Positions 9,169 through 16,248 of a stretch of 64,000 nt of DNA are shown one piece after another (within the stretch, counting starts at the first letter, position 1; each line of letters opens with the position of its first letter). The position numbers and the translations under genes were made by a program. The notes under the pieces were generated by a model, which was not told the DNA's origin, searched no databases, and worked only from the letters and a program-made list of their open reading frames with translations. Location of the stretch: NCBI RefSeq assembly GCF_039729145.1, contig NZ_CP155793.1, positions 1,364,001-1,428,000 of the forward strand. The letters are read 5' to 3'. The stretch is from Microbacterium sp. SY138. GTDB taxonomy: Bacteria > Actinomycetota > Actinomycetes > Actinomycetales > Microbacteriaceae.

Positions 9169-10170
9169 TCAGTGACTGTGGCCCGCGTGCTGCCCACCGC
9201 TGACAGATGGCGTCGTGGTGAGACCTGCGAGGTCCCGGTGCATCGCACCTTCATGCTCGAGGTGTCCGTCTTCCTCGATCTGGAAGGTCGAGTGCTCGAT
9301 GCGGAAGTGCTCTCGCATGCTCTCCGTGAGTTCGTCCAGCACCTGCGTGCCCGATCCGTTCGCGGCGGCCTCGTCGTCAAGGACGATGTGCGCGCTCAAG
9401 ACGAACACGCCGCTGGTGAGCGCCCACACATGGAGGCTGTGGGCGGCCTTCACGCCGGCGGTGCCCTCGATTTCGCCACGTACTTCCTCGATGTCGATTC
9501 CATCGGGGACGCCCTGGAGGATGATGTTGATGGCTTGCTTCAGCAGCATGAATGCGCGGGGGAGGATGATCACGCCGATCGCGGCGGCGGCGATCGCGTC
9601 GCCCTGCTGCCAACCGATGGTGACGTTGAGGATGCCCGAGACGATGATCGCTGCTGCGCCGATTCCGTCGCTCATGACCTCGAGGAAGGCCGCCTTGACG
9701 TTCAGACTCTCCTTGGCGCCTCGACTGAGGATGATTAGGGAGATGGACGCACCGATCAGACCGACGATCGCGAAGGCGATCACGCCGCCACCCTCGACAT
9801 CTTCGGGGTTGAACCAGCGATCGACCGCCTCGAAGAGGATGAATCCTCCCAGGGTGAACAGGAGCAGACAGTTGATGAGAACCGCGACGATCTCCGCTCG
9901 CATCATGCCGTACGTACGCTTGCTCGACGGCTTGCGCGTCGCGAGGTAGGTCGCGATCAATGCGATCAAGATGCCGCTGCCATCGATCGCCATGTGCATG
10001 GCCTCGGCCATGAGGGCAAGGCTGCCCGTGATCCATGACCCGATGAGCTCCGCGGCGATGATGGTCAAGTAGATGCCAAGCACCATCATCAGCCGACGTC
10101 GGTGTCCTGCAGTAGCGGTCTGTACTCCGCCGTCTCCGCCCCCGTGGTCGTGATTGTGTCCGATTCCCAT
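9169..10170 (-). CDS. Cation diffusion facilitator (CDF) metal exporter, copy 2
   Basis: This 333-residue CDF transporter has His-rich ends: HNHDHG at the N-terminus and GGQHAGHSH at the C-terminus. Helix 2 carries His59 and Asp63 (HMAID), whereas helix 5 has Glu164 and Asp168 (EVMSD) in place of the classical HxxxD. Both CDF copies share this helix-5 Glu. The cytoplasmic domain contains HSLHVWALTSGVFVLSAHIVLDDE, typical of the family. It follows an ArsR-family regulator with only 5 bases between stop and start, with GGAG upstream, so the two form an operon ended by the hairpin at 9116-9158. Zn, Cd or Co efflux is likely; the metal cannot be fixed from sequence. Confidence 0.9.
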   Translation of the reverse strand: MGIGHNHDHGGGDGGVQTATAGHRRRLMMVLGIYLTIIAAELIGSWITGSLALMAEAMHMAIDGSGILIALIATYLATRKPSSKRTYGMMRAEIVAVLINCLLLFTLGGFILFEAVDRWFNPEDVEGGGVIAFAIVGLIGASISLIILSRGAKESLNVKAAFLEVMSDGIGAAAIIVSGILNVTIGWQQGDAIAAAAIGVIILPRAFMLLKQAINIILQGVPDGIDIEEVRGEIEGTAGVKAAHSLHVWALTSGVFVLSAHIVLDDEAAANGSGTQVLDELTESMREHFRIEHSTFQIEEDGHLEHEGAMHRDLAGLTTTPSVSGGQHAGHSH

Positions 10171-10176
10171 GTCTGC

Positions 10177-10557
10177 CTATTTCTCCTTCTGCTCGGTGGT
10201 TGTGACCTGCGGGTTTCTGAGGTGGGCGCACAACACCACGCGTGCGCCTGTCGCTCCCAGAAGCTCTTCCGTGGCGGTGATGATCGTGCTCAGACGCTCG
10301 GGTTGAGCCAACGAGTACCAGGACGCTCGGCCGGCGGATCGAGCACGGACGAGCTGACACTCGGCCAGGAAGCCGAGGTGCTTGCTGACCGTCGATTGCG
10401 CGAAGCCCATGTGCCGAACGAGATCCCGCACCCGATGCTCGCCTGAAGCGAGGTGCTGCAGGATCGCAAGCCGTGTCGGTTCTGCCAGCGCTTGGAACAG
10501 GTGCGCGTACACTTCGCCCGCGCTCTCGTCCAGACGCTCTGCAGCCCGTTCATTCAT
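10177..10557 (-). CDS. ArsR/SmtB-family metal-responsive repressor
   Basis: This is a winged-helix regulator of 126 residues from the ATG at 10557. The conserved core reads LAEPTRLAILQHLASGEHRVRDL, then the recognition helix QSTVSKHLGFLAECQLV and the wing GRASWYSL. Cysteines occur at AECQL and VVLCAHL and could be ligands together with nearby histidines. In-frame ATGs also lie at 10563 and 10581. The 10557 start is preferred because an inverted repeat covers the two earlier ones. It is co-transcribed with the CDF exporter and probably represses it until Zn or Cd accumulates. Confidence 0.88.
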   Translation of the reverse strand: MNERAAERLDESAGEVYAHLFQALAEPTRLAILQHLASGEHRVRDLVRHMGFAQSTVSKHLGFLAECQLVRARSAGRASWYSLAQPERLSTIITATEELLGATGARVVLCAHLRNPQVTTTEQKEK

Positions 10558-10572
10558 CGCCATATAGCGATG
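10555..10572. promoter_or_regulatory. Candidate operator at the start of the arsR-CDF operon
   Basis: CATCGC-CATATA-GCGATG is a perfect 6-bp inverted repeat with a 6-base spacer that covers the start codon region of the ArsR gene. The arrangement fits autorepression. Binding is inferred. Confidence 0.45.
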
Positions 10573-10669
10573 GTATCGCATTCACGCGGTGTTGTCGATT
10601 CGCGACGATGAAAGCGTCGAACGGAACCCGCCCGTCTCACAGCCCGCCGGGTACAGCTGTCTCGGAACG

Positions 10670-11324
10670 TCAGGAGAGGCGCAACGTCGTCAGGCACGTG
10701 GGCGAATCGCCGTCGGTGGACACCAGTGCAGTCGCCGTCTGGTCCGCATAGTCGACCGTGATCGTCGCGTCCTTCTCGCGGGGAAGCCAGACGCCGACGA
10801 ACCCATTGTCGTTCGTGGTCACACGACCGTCGAACAGCACCGTTCCGTCCACCCGATCGGTGATGAGCGCAGAGACATCCTCGCCACGAAGTTCCCCCAC
10901 GCACGTTGTCAGACTGTGGGAAAAGCACTCGTGTGTCTGCCCGAGGTACGGAGCAATGGACAGATAGAACTCGCCCTCAGGGAGGGGCAGCGCGGCCTCG
11001 GCCCCGTCGACTGGTCCGACAGGACAAGCGCGTCGGGTTGCACGAGGCGATGAGGCCGGTGGGACGTGCGTCCAGCGGCATGGCCTCAAGCGTCTCGATC
11101 ACAGTCCGCGCATCAGGCCCATCCAGGCCGTAGGTCTCGGCGATCTGGTCGAAGTCGTTCGAGGCGTCGACCGACAGGTCTTCCGCGGCACATCCTGTAA
11201 ACGCGGTCGCCGCCATCGTGATCCCCGCCAGGAGAGCGGCAGCACGCGCAATTCTGGAACGGATTGTCTCCGCGCGCCGCCAGGCGCGCGCCACCTGCTG
11301 CCTCTTCATCGTCAGGATTCCCAT
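10670..11324 (-). pseudogene. cueP: cueP, copper-binding envelope lipoprotein, two frameshifts
   Basis: The N-terminal part is a lipoprotein signal (lipobox AFTGC) followed by the start of a CueP domain down to ARPTGLIAS. The C-terminal part has the CueP hallmark blocks APYLGQTHECFSHSLTTC and DSPTCLTTLRLS. Between them the frame changes twice around 11005-11055: the middle block VQPDALVLSDQST is in a third frame, which implies one missing base at about 11040 and another at the GGGG run near 11006. The intact protein would hold periplasmic or envelope copper. It follows a multicopper oxidase remnant by 3 bases, and both are decayed. A sequencing error at one site is possible; two make real decay more likely. 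Confidence 0.88.
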
Positions 11325-11327
11325 CGA

Positions 11328-11494
11328 TCACTCCTCATAGCCGATCACGCCCATCATGCCGCTCTCCCCGTGATAGATGTTGTGGCAATGCGCCAACCAC
11401 TGACCGGGGTTGTCGGCATCGAAATCGACAGTGAGGGTCTGGCCCGGAAGGACGATAGAGGTGTCCTGCCGGGGCCCGCCGTCGGTGTGCTGAC
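11328..11494 (-). pseudogene. C-terminal remnant of a multicopper oxidase
   Basis: About 54 codons match the last part of the complete multicopper oxidase at 21613-23133. Both contain QHT, DTSIVLPGQTL, FDADNPG and the type-1/type-3 copper segment HCHNIYHGE, ending GMMGVIGYEE here and GMMTVLAYRD there. Homology stops abruptly near 11494, where the opposite strand becomes trpS-like sequence. The remainder of the oxidase was lost at this junction. The remnant sits directly upstream of cueP, consistent with an ancestral oxidase-cueP operon. Confidence 0.88.
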
Positions 11495-12308
11495 AGTCGG
11501 CAACGTCCGAGAGAACGTCTACGGTGCTGTCCTCGACTATCTCGCCGCTGGGTTGGACCCGCGGTCGACGACGATCTTCACTCACTCAGCCGTGCCGGCG
11601 TTGAATCAGCTTCTGCGCCCCTTCCTCAGTTTGGTGACAGAAGCCGAGCTGCGTAGAAATCCCACGGTGAAAGCGGAGCTTGCCGCATCTGGCGGGGCGC
11701 TGAGTGGCCTCCTTCTCACCTACCCGGTGCATCAAGCCGCCGACATCTTGTTCTGCAAGGGCGACCTCGTTCCGGTCGGGAAGGACAACCTGCCGCATGT
11801 CGAAGTCAGCCGCACCATCGCGCGCCGGTTCAACGAACGTTACGGGCACGTGTTCCCTGAGCCAGCGGCTCTCCTCACCGACGCGCCCGAGTTGTTGGGT
11901 CTCGACGGGCGGAAGATGTCGAAAAGCTATGGCAACTCGATCGCGCTGGGCATGACCGCCGATGAGACCGCCGCGATCATCAAGCGCGCCCCCACCGATT
12001 CTGAATGCACGATCACGTATGACCCGGAGAACCGAGCCGGGGTTTCTGGTCTGCTGGCGACAGCGGCGGTCGTGCTTGGGCGGAGTCCGCAGAGCATTGC
12101 GGACGAAGTGGGCGCAGCTGGTGCGGGCGCTCTCAAGCGACTCACCACCGAAGCCGTGAACGAATATCTCGCTGACCATCGCGCACGTCTGAGCGCGCTC
12201 ACGGTGAGGGACGCGGAGGCCGTCGTTCGCGAAGGCAACGAGCGGGCGCAAGAAATCGCCATCGATACGCTGACGGAAGTGCGAACAGCGATGGGAATGA
12301 TCTACTGA
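11495..12308 (+). pseudogene. trpS: Tryptophanyl-tRNA synthetase lacking its N-terminus
   Basis: This frame encodes most of a bacterial TrpRS: YLAAGLDPRSTTIFTHS, TYPVHQAADILFCKGDLVPVG, the KMSKS catalytic loop (GRKMSKSYGNSIALG) and the anticodon-binding C-terminus ending at the TGA before 12309. The N-terminal Rossmann segment with the HIGH-type motif is missing. In its place the frame runs into the antisense of the oxidase remnant near 11495, and no start codon with a ribosome site is evident there. Without the HIGH motif the product could not activate tryptophan. A second TrpRS in such regions can give resistance to indolmycin-like inhibitors, so the intact ancestor may have been cargo. It is now broken. 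Confidence 0.87.
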
Positions 12309-12354
12309 ACGAAGCGTGGCGGGTGAGGAGCCGAATCGCGACTGAAAACCTGCA

Positions 12355-12933
12355 TCAGGCCTTCGAAAGCTCTCGAGTCCACGCGATGACCGCGTTGAGG
12401 ACCACCGCCGCGCGGTAGATGACGGCGTGCTTGTCGTAGCGGGTCGCGAGGCCGCGCCATTGCTTGATGTGGCAGTAGCGACGCTCGATCACGTTTCGGC
12501 TTTTGTAGTCTGCGACGTCGAGTGCGACTGGCCTGCCGCCGCGTGATCCTCGCCGTTTGCGGTGGCCCTTCTGATCGTCCGGCTCCGGAATCACCGCCTT
12601 GATCCCGCGGGCGCGGAGATGTCCACGGATCGCACGGGACGAGTACGCCTTATCGCCGAGGACCGCATCTGGTCGGGTTCGCGTCCGACCCTTCTCGCGC
12701 GCGACGCGCAGTTGCGCCATAAGCGGCAGGAACATCGGTGAGTCGCCGGCCTGGCCAGGCGTGATCAGCGTGACCAGTGGCAGCCCGTTGCCGTCGACGA
12801 GTTGGTGGATCTTCGTGGAAAGGCCACCGCGGGAGCGACCGATGCCATGATCAGGCGGCTCGAGCATCAGATTCGTGTAATTCGACCCAGCCCCTTGTGA
12901 GCCGGGTCGTATTGGTCGCGTGCTGATGGGCAC
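12355..12933 (-). CDS. IS5-family transposase, downstream frame (OrfB)
   Basis: This frame carries the DDE domain from GSNYTNLMLEPPDHGIGRS onward: the second catalytic Asp in VLGDKAYSS and the catalytic Glu in NVIERRYCHIKQWRGLATRY. It overlaps the upstream frame by 83 bases and lies one base ahead of it (+1). IS427 relatives make the full transposase by ribosomal frameshifting in such an overlap. The first 15 or so codons before the homology are probably not used as a separate start. The frame ends ELSKA just before the trpS tail. Confidence 0.85.
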   Translation of the reverse strand: MPISTRPIRPGSQGAGSNYTNLMLEPPDHGIGRSRGGLSTKIHQLVDGNGLPLVTLITPGQAGDSPMFLPLMAQLRVAREKGRTRTRPDAVLGDKAYSSRAIRGHLRARGIKAVIPEPDDQKGHRKRRGSRGGRPVALDVADYKSRNVIERRYCHIKQWRGLATRYDKHAVIYRAAVVLNAVIAWTRELSKA

Positions 12934-13246
12934 GAGCGATCGTGGAGTCCACCGACAGCGACCAATCGATCATCCCGCCGGCATCTGCAACGGTGGTGAC
13001 GTTCGCGAGCACCCGATCCCCGGTCCCGTCGGCGGCCGTCCGATGATGCCAGGTCCACACCGTCTGCCACGGCCCGAACACCTCGGGCAGGTCACGCCAC
13101 GCGATCCCGCACCGATACCGGTAGATGATCGCCTCTACCATCAGCCTCGCGTCAGAGAACTTCCGCCCCGGCCGACCCGTCGTCCGGAGCAACATCGACT
13201 CGATCAACGACCACTGAGCATCCGAAAGCACCTGGAATCGCGACAC
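12851..13246 (-). CDS. IS5-family transposase, upstream frame (OrfA)
   Basis: This is the N-terminal part of the transposase: DUF4096-like SDAQWSLIESMLL, then YRYRCGIAWRDLPEVFGPWQTVWTWHHR and the first catalytic Asp in SVDSTIARAHQHA. After ATNTTR the frame departs from family consensus, marking where translation must shift to OrfB. The ATG at 13246 lies inside the insertion-sequence end. The protein would catalyse cut-and-paste transposition if frameshifting occurs. Confidence 0.85.
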   Translation of the reverse strand: MSRFQVLSDAQWSLIESMLLRTTGRPGRKFSDARLMVEAIIYRYRCGIAWRDLPEVFGPWQTVWTWHHRTAADGTGDRVLANVTTVADAGGMIDWSLSVDSTIARAHQHATNTTRLTRGWVELHESDARAA

Positions 13247-13259
13247 GGAATCAAAGCTC

Positions 13260-13943
13260 TCAGCCGATGCTCGCGACCTTTGTCAGACACTCCCTAGATG
13301 ACTCTGCGCGTTTGGCCGATGTTCGCACTGGGCTGGGTGCCCCAGCACGCGTGTCGTGAGGGGCTGCCGTTACTGCGGATATCACCCAACGGATGCCGTC
13401 CAGCTGGTACTGACAGCGTCGCAGGAAGTCATGTTGCTCCGGCAGAGGTCCCTGCCGCAACGCCACCGCGACGCTCCACAGCAAGTGGTATAGGTCGGCG
13501 GGTGTGAGGTCTGCCCGTACTGCCCCCTGCGCCTGGGCGTCAGTCAAGAGTCGACACGCGAGCTCGGATGCGAGCCGACACACGTGCTGCATCTTCGTTG
13601 AATCGGGACAGACTTGAGCCAGCACGTCGCACACCATCGGCTCGTCGTATTCGAGTTGCCACATCCTGGTGAGGTAAGCCGTCAACCGCTGGCCGGGATC
13701 CTGGATGATCATGACGTCGTCGAACACGCGCTGGAAGCGGTGCTCGATCTCGGTCTCCACCACGGCATCGACAAGGCCTGCCCGGCTCGTGAAGCGGTGA
13801 TAAATGGTCCCCTTGCTCACCCCCGCCTCTGCAGCGACCTCGTCGAGAGGCGTGCTCATCCCGCTGCGGCGGAACACCACGGTCGCGGCCTCCCGGATCC
13901 GCTCCCGGTTACGCATCGCATCCGCTCTCACCATGACCACCAT
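13260..13943 (-). CDS. TetR-family repressor with C-terminus replaced by insertion-sequence end
   Basis: The helix-turn-helix is clear (STPLDEVAAEAGVSKGTIYHRFTSRAGL), followed by a ligand domain with VCPDSTKMQHVC. The start at 13943 gives a normal N-terminus; upstream ATGs add nothing conserved. The last residues, RECLTKVASIG and stop, are encoded by the terminal bases of the neighbouring IS5-type element, so the insertion cut the native 3' end and supplied a new tail. The protein may still bind DNA. It is divergent from the SnoaL-like pseudogene, and the two 20-bp repeats between them are probably its operators. The ligand is unknown. Confidence 0.82.
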   Translation of the reverse strand: MVVMVRADAMRNRERIREAATVVFRRSGMSTPLDEVAAEAGVSKGTIYHRFTSRAGLVDAVVETEIEHRFQRVFDDVMIIQDPGQRLTAYLTRMWQLEYDEPMVCDVLAQVCPDSTKMQHVCRLASELACRLLTDAQAQGAVRADLTPADLYHLLWSVAVALRQGPLPEQHDFLRRCQYQLDGIRWVISAVTAAPHDTRAGAPSPVRTSAKRAESSRECLTKVASIG

Positions 13944-13946
13944 CGT

Positions 13947-14001
13947 ACTTGACGGATGCGGCAAGTTTTGCTTATCGTCCAACTTGACGCTTGAGGCAAA
14001 T
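13947..14001. promoter_or_regulatory. Tandem 20-bp operator-like repeats between tetR and the SnoaL-like gene
   Basis: ACTTGACGGATGCGGCAAGT at 13947-13966 and ACTTGACGCTTGAGGCAAAT at 13982-14001 share ACTTGACG and GGCAA in the same spacing, 35 bases apart. The first copy is itself an inverted repeat (ACTTG/CAAGT). The pair lies between the divergent starts at 13943 and 14017 and suits dimeric TetR binding. Confidence 0.6.
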
Positions 14002-14016
14002 TAACCAGGAGGCATC

Positions 14017-14904
14017 ATGAGCACATCAATCCACGGCCCGGTCCCGGAGCCCGACACGTCACACGCCACTGCGGCTGCGGCGACCTTCTTTCAGGAGTTC
14101 TTCGAAGCCAAGTCGCAGGTGGGCAGCGGGGGCACGCGAGATGGATGGCACTGTTCGACGCCGAACGGGCCCGCTTCCGCGACGCCGTGTTGGGCTTCGG
14201 GATGGACAACCCAGGCATGTCCGACACGGAGCGCAACTTCGCCTCGGGTTTCGGGCCGAACTCACGCGCTGATCTGCTGCGCGTCCTCGGGGACGAACAC
14301 AGCGCCGTGGTGTTCTCCTACGACACTCATGACATGTTCGGGGCGGAGATCTGGGCTGCCTCCGCCATCGACGTCAGCCAGGGCCGCGTACACCGAAATG
14401 TGGACTACTGGGATGGCCGACTGCACCCGGTCAGTGCGATGCGCGCACCGGAGTCCCACTTCGACACCCAACTGGCCGAGGATGCGGTGGTGGATGCGAG
14501 CGACCCCACGATCACGCGCGTCGCCCGGGGCCTGAGAGGCGCTCGCGGATGGCGACGCGGCAACGGTTGCGGGATTCCTCTCGCCCACCGCCGTCTGGGA
14601 GGACCATACGCTTCGCACGCGCGTCGAGGGACGGCGGGCGATCGAGCGCTATCTGCACCGAGCGGTCACCTTCCTTCCGTACGGCGTCGGCTCGGCGGTG
14701 CGTCACGTGCTCGGCTTCTCCCGCGGCGGTGGCTATGAGCGGCGCGCTGGCTCGTCGCCTGTGCCGCAAGGCATTACAGGGCTGGAACTCGACACGGACG
14801 GGCTTGTCACTCGTGTGACGGCGTTGTGGGACGGGGCCAGGATGGAAACGTCCACACTCCGGGCCCTCGCATTGCTCGTGATGGAGGCTGAGCCGATCCC
14901 CTGA
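14017..14904 (+). pseudogene. SnoaL/NTF2-like protein gene, two frameshifts
   Basis: Three consecutive frames together read as one SnoaL-like (NTF2-fold) polyketide-cyclase/isomerase-type protein. The N-terminal frame has AATFFQEFFEAKS, the middle has MALFDAERARFRDAVLGFG and DMFGAEIWAA through VDYWDGR, and the third reads AVWEDHTLRTRVEGRRAIER to LWDGARMETSTLRAL. Frame changes fall at about 14110-14140 and about 14535. AGGAGG lies just upstream of the ATG at 14017. The gene is divergent from the IS-altered TetR. Natural substrates of such orphans are unknown, and the gene is not functional as it stands unless the sequence has errors. Confidence 0.75.
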
Positions 14905-14966
14905 CCGCTGCGGGGACCTGGTGGCGACGGTGGCGCGATCAGAATCGGATCCCCAGTTCGGGAATA

Positions 14967-14982
14967 CCCTACGGGGGTAGGG
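14967..14982. promoter_or_regulatory. CsoR-type copper operator upstream of copZ
   Basis: CCCTAC-GGGG-GTAGGG is a perfect inverted repeat within ATACCCTACGGGGGTAGGGG, matching the TACCC...GGGTA pattern bound by CsoR repressors. It sits 62 bases before copZ and just upstream of a TAGAGT-like -10 element. It probably controls copZ, the following His-rich protein and copA. Confidence 0.72.
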
Positions 14983-15044
14983 GTGTTAGAGTAGATCGGA
15001 GCCCACAAATGGGCTCGCACCGAGACCCGAAAGGAAATCCCATC

Positions 15045-15254
15045 ATGGCTACCAGCGAGTACCAGGTCACCGGCATGACGTGCGGACACTGCGAGATGTC
15101 CATTCGCGAAGAGGTCTCGCAGATCCCCGGGGTCGACGAGATCGAGGTGAGCGCGCAGACCGGCAAGCTCGTCGTCTCGTCCGCCAGCGACCTCGATGAC
15201 GCCGCCGTGCTGGCGGCTGTCGACGAGGCCGGCTACTCGGCGGTGCGCGCCTGA
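15045..15254 (+). CDS. copZ: Copper chaperone CopZ (HMA domain)
   Basis: This 69-residue cytoplasmic protein consists of one heavy-metal-associated domain with the Cu(I)-binding loop GMTCGHC (Cys13, Cys16). It would carry Cu(I) to the N-terminal HMA domain of CopA. The ATG at 15045 is chosen because AAAGGAAA lies just upstream and the protein then starts directly before the domain. Its stop overlaps the next start (TGATG at 15252-15256). A CsoR-type operator precedes it, so copper induction through CsoR is likely. Confidence 0.95.
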   Translation: MATSEYQVTGMTCGHCEMSIREEVSQIPGVDEIEVSAQTGKLVVSSASDLDDAAVLAAVDEAGYSAVRA

Positions 15255-16213
15255 TGAACGCTGCGGGACGACTCAGCCTTTACGGCGCCGGCGTCGTCGT
15301 GGCCTTCGGCGCAGCGTTCGGCATCGCGGCAGCTGTCGTCCCGGACAGCGCCGTCGCCAACTGGACGGCCGCCGCCAGCGACAGCTCGATGGGCGACCAC
15401 GCCGGCATGACCGACACGGACCCCACCGCGACCGCCACCATCCCCGGCGTCTCCCTCTCCGGCTATGGATACGAACTCAGCCCGATCACCGCGCCAACCG
15501 GCACGGGCGAGACCGGCGTGTTCAGCTTCCAGATCCTCGACGCCGACGGGAGGCCGCTGACCGCGTACGAGACCACGCACGAGAAGGATCTGCATCTGAT
15601 CGCGGTGCGCACCGACGGAACCCAGTTCCGGCACGTGCACCCCACGTTCGATGAGGCCACCGGCACCTGGTCGACGTCATGGGAGTGGGCCGAGGCCGGC
15701 ACCTACCGGATCTACGCGGACTTCGTGCCGGACGTGACCGACGGCCCCGACAAGGTCACCCTGACCCGCACGGTCGACGTCGCGGGGGAGTTCACCCCGG
15801 ACCCGGCGACCGCCACGTCCACGACCAGCGAGGTCGATGGGTACACGGTCACTCTCGACGGGGACCTGATCGCGGGGGAGAGCTCCGAGCTGACCCTGTC
15901 GGTCGCCCGCGACGGGCAGCCGGTCACTACCCTGCAGCCGTACCTGGGCGCCTTCGGGCACCTGGTCGCGCTGCGCGACGGCGACCTGGCGTACCTGCAC
16001 GTGCACGCCGAAGGCGACGAACCGCAGGACGGCGACACCGCCGGACCAGACATCCGGTTCGCAGCCGAGGCGCCCACCGCCGGCCGGTACCTGCTCTACC
16101 TCGACTTCCAGGTCGACGGGCAGGTCCACACCGCCGAGTTCGTCGTCGACGCCGGTCACGGCACCGGCACGGACACGGACGACACCCACAGCGACACGGG
16201 CGACGGTCACTGA
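15254..16213 (+). CDS. Membrane-anchored His-rich extracytoplasmic protein of copper operon
   Basis: This 319-residue protein has one N-terminal membrane segment (about 8-30) and then two related beta-rich extracytoplasmic domains. Each carries a His motif: KDLHLIAVRTDGTQFRHVHP in the first and FGHLVALRDGDLAYLHVHAE in the second. A His/Asp-rich tail (GHGTGTDTDDTHSDTGDGH) closes the protein. Linkers near residues 45-55 are also Met- and His-containing (SMGDHAGM). Proteins of this kind occur beside copZ and copA in many actinobacteria and are assumed to bind copper outside the membrane. The exact function is not established. It is translationally coupled to copZ by a TGATG overlap. Confidence 0.85.
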   Translation: MNAAGRLSLYGAGVVVAFGAAFGIAAAVVPDSAVANWTAAASDSSMGDHAGMTDTDPTATATIPGVSLSGYGYELSPITAPTGTGETGVFSFQILDADGRPLTAYETTHEKDLHLIAVRTDGTQFRHVHPTFDEATGTWSTSWEWAEAGTYRIYADFVPDVTDGPDKVTLTRTVDVAGEFTPDPATATSTTSEVDGYTVTLDGDLIAGESSELTLSVARDGQPVTTLQPYLGAFGHLVALRDGDLAYLHVHAEGDEPQDGDTAGPDIRFAAEAPTAGRYLLYLDFQVDGQVHTAEFVVDAGHGTGTDTDDTHSDTGDGH

Positions 16214-16248
16214 CCGCCCCGCGGTGATCTGAGAGAAGAAGGAACACC

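Larger units (their letters stand above)
12355..13297 (-). mobile_element. IS5-family (IS427-like) insertion sequence, one end not recognisable
   Basis: Two overlapping transposase frames in the same direction, with catalytic D, D and E split between them, identify an IS5/IS427-type element. The upstream end is defined by GGAGTGTCTGACAAAGG (minus strand, ending at 13293) against a CTAG at 13294-13297, a typical IS427 target. I find no matching terminal repeat or CTAG at the other end between 12308 and 12355. That end appears truncated or rearranged, next to the trpS fragment. Confidence 0.8.
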
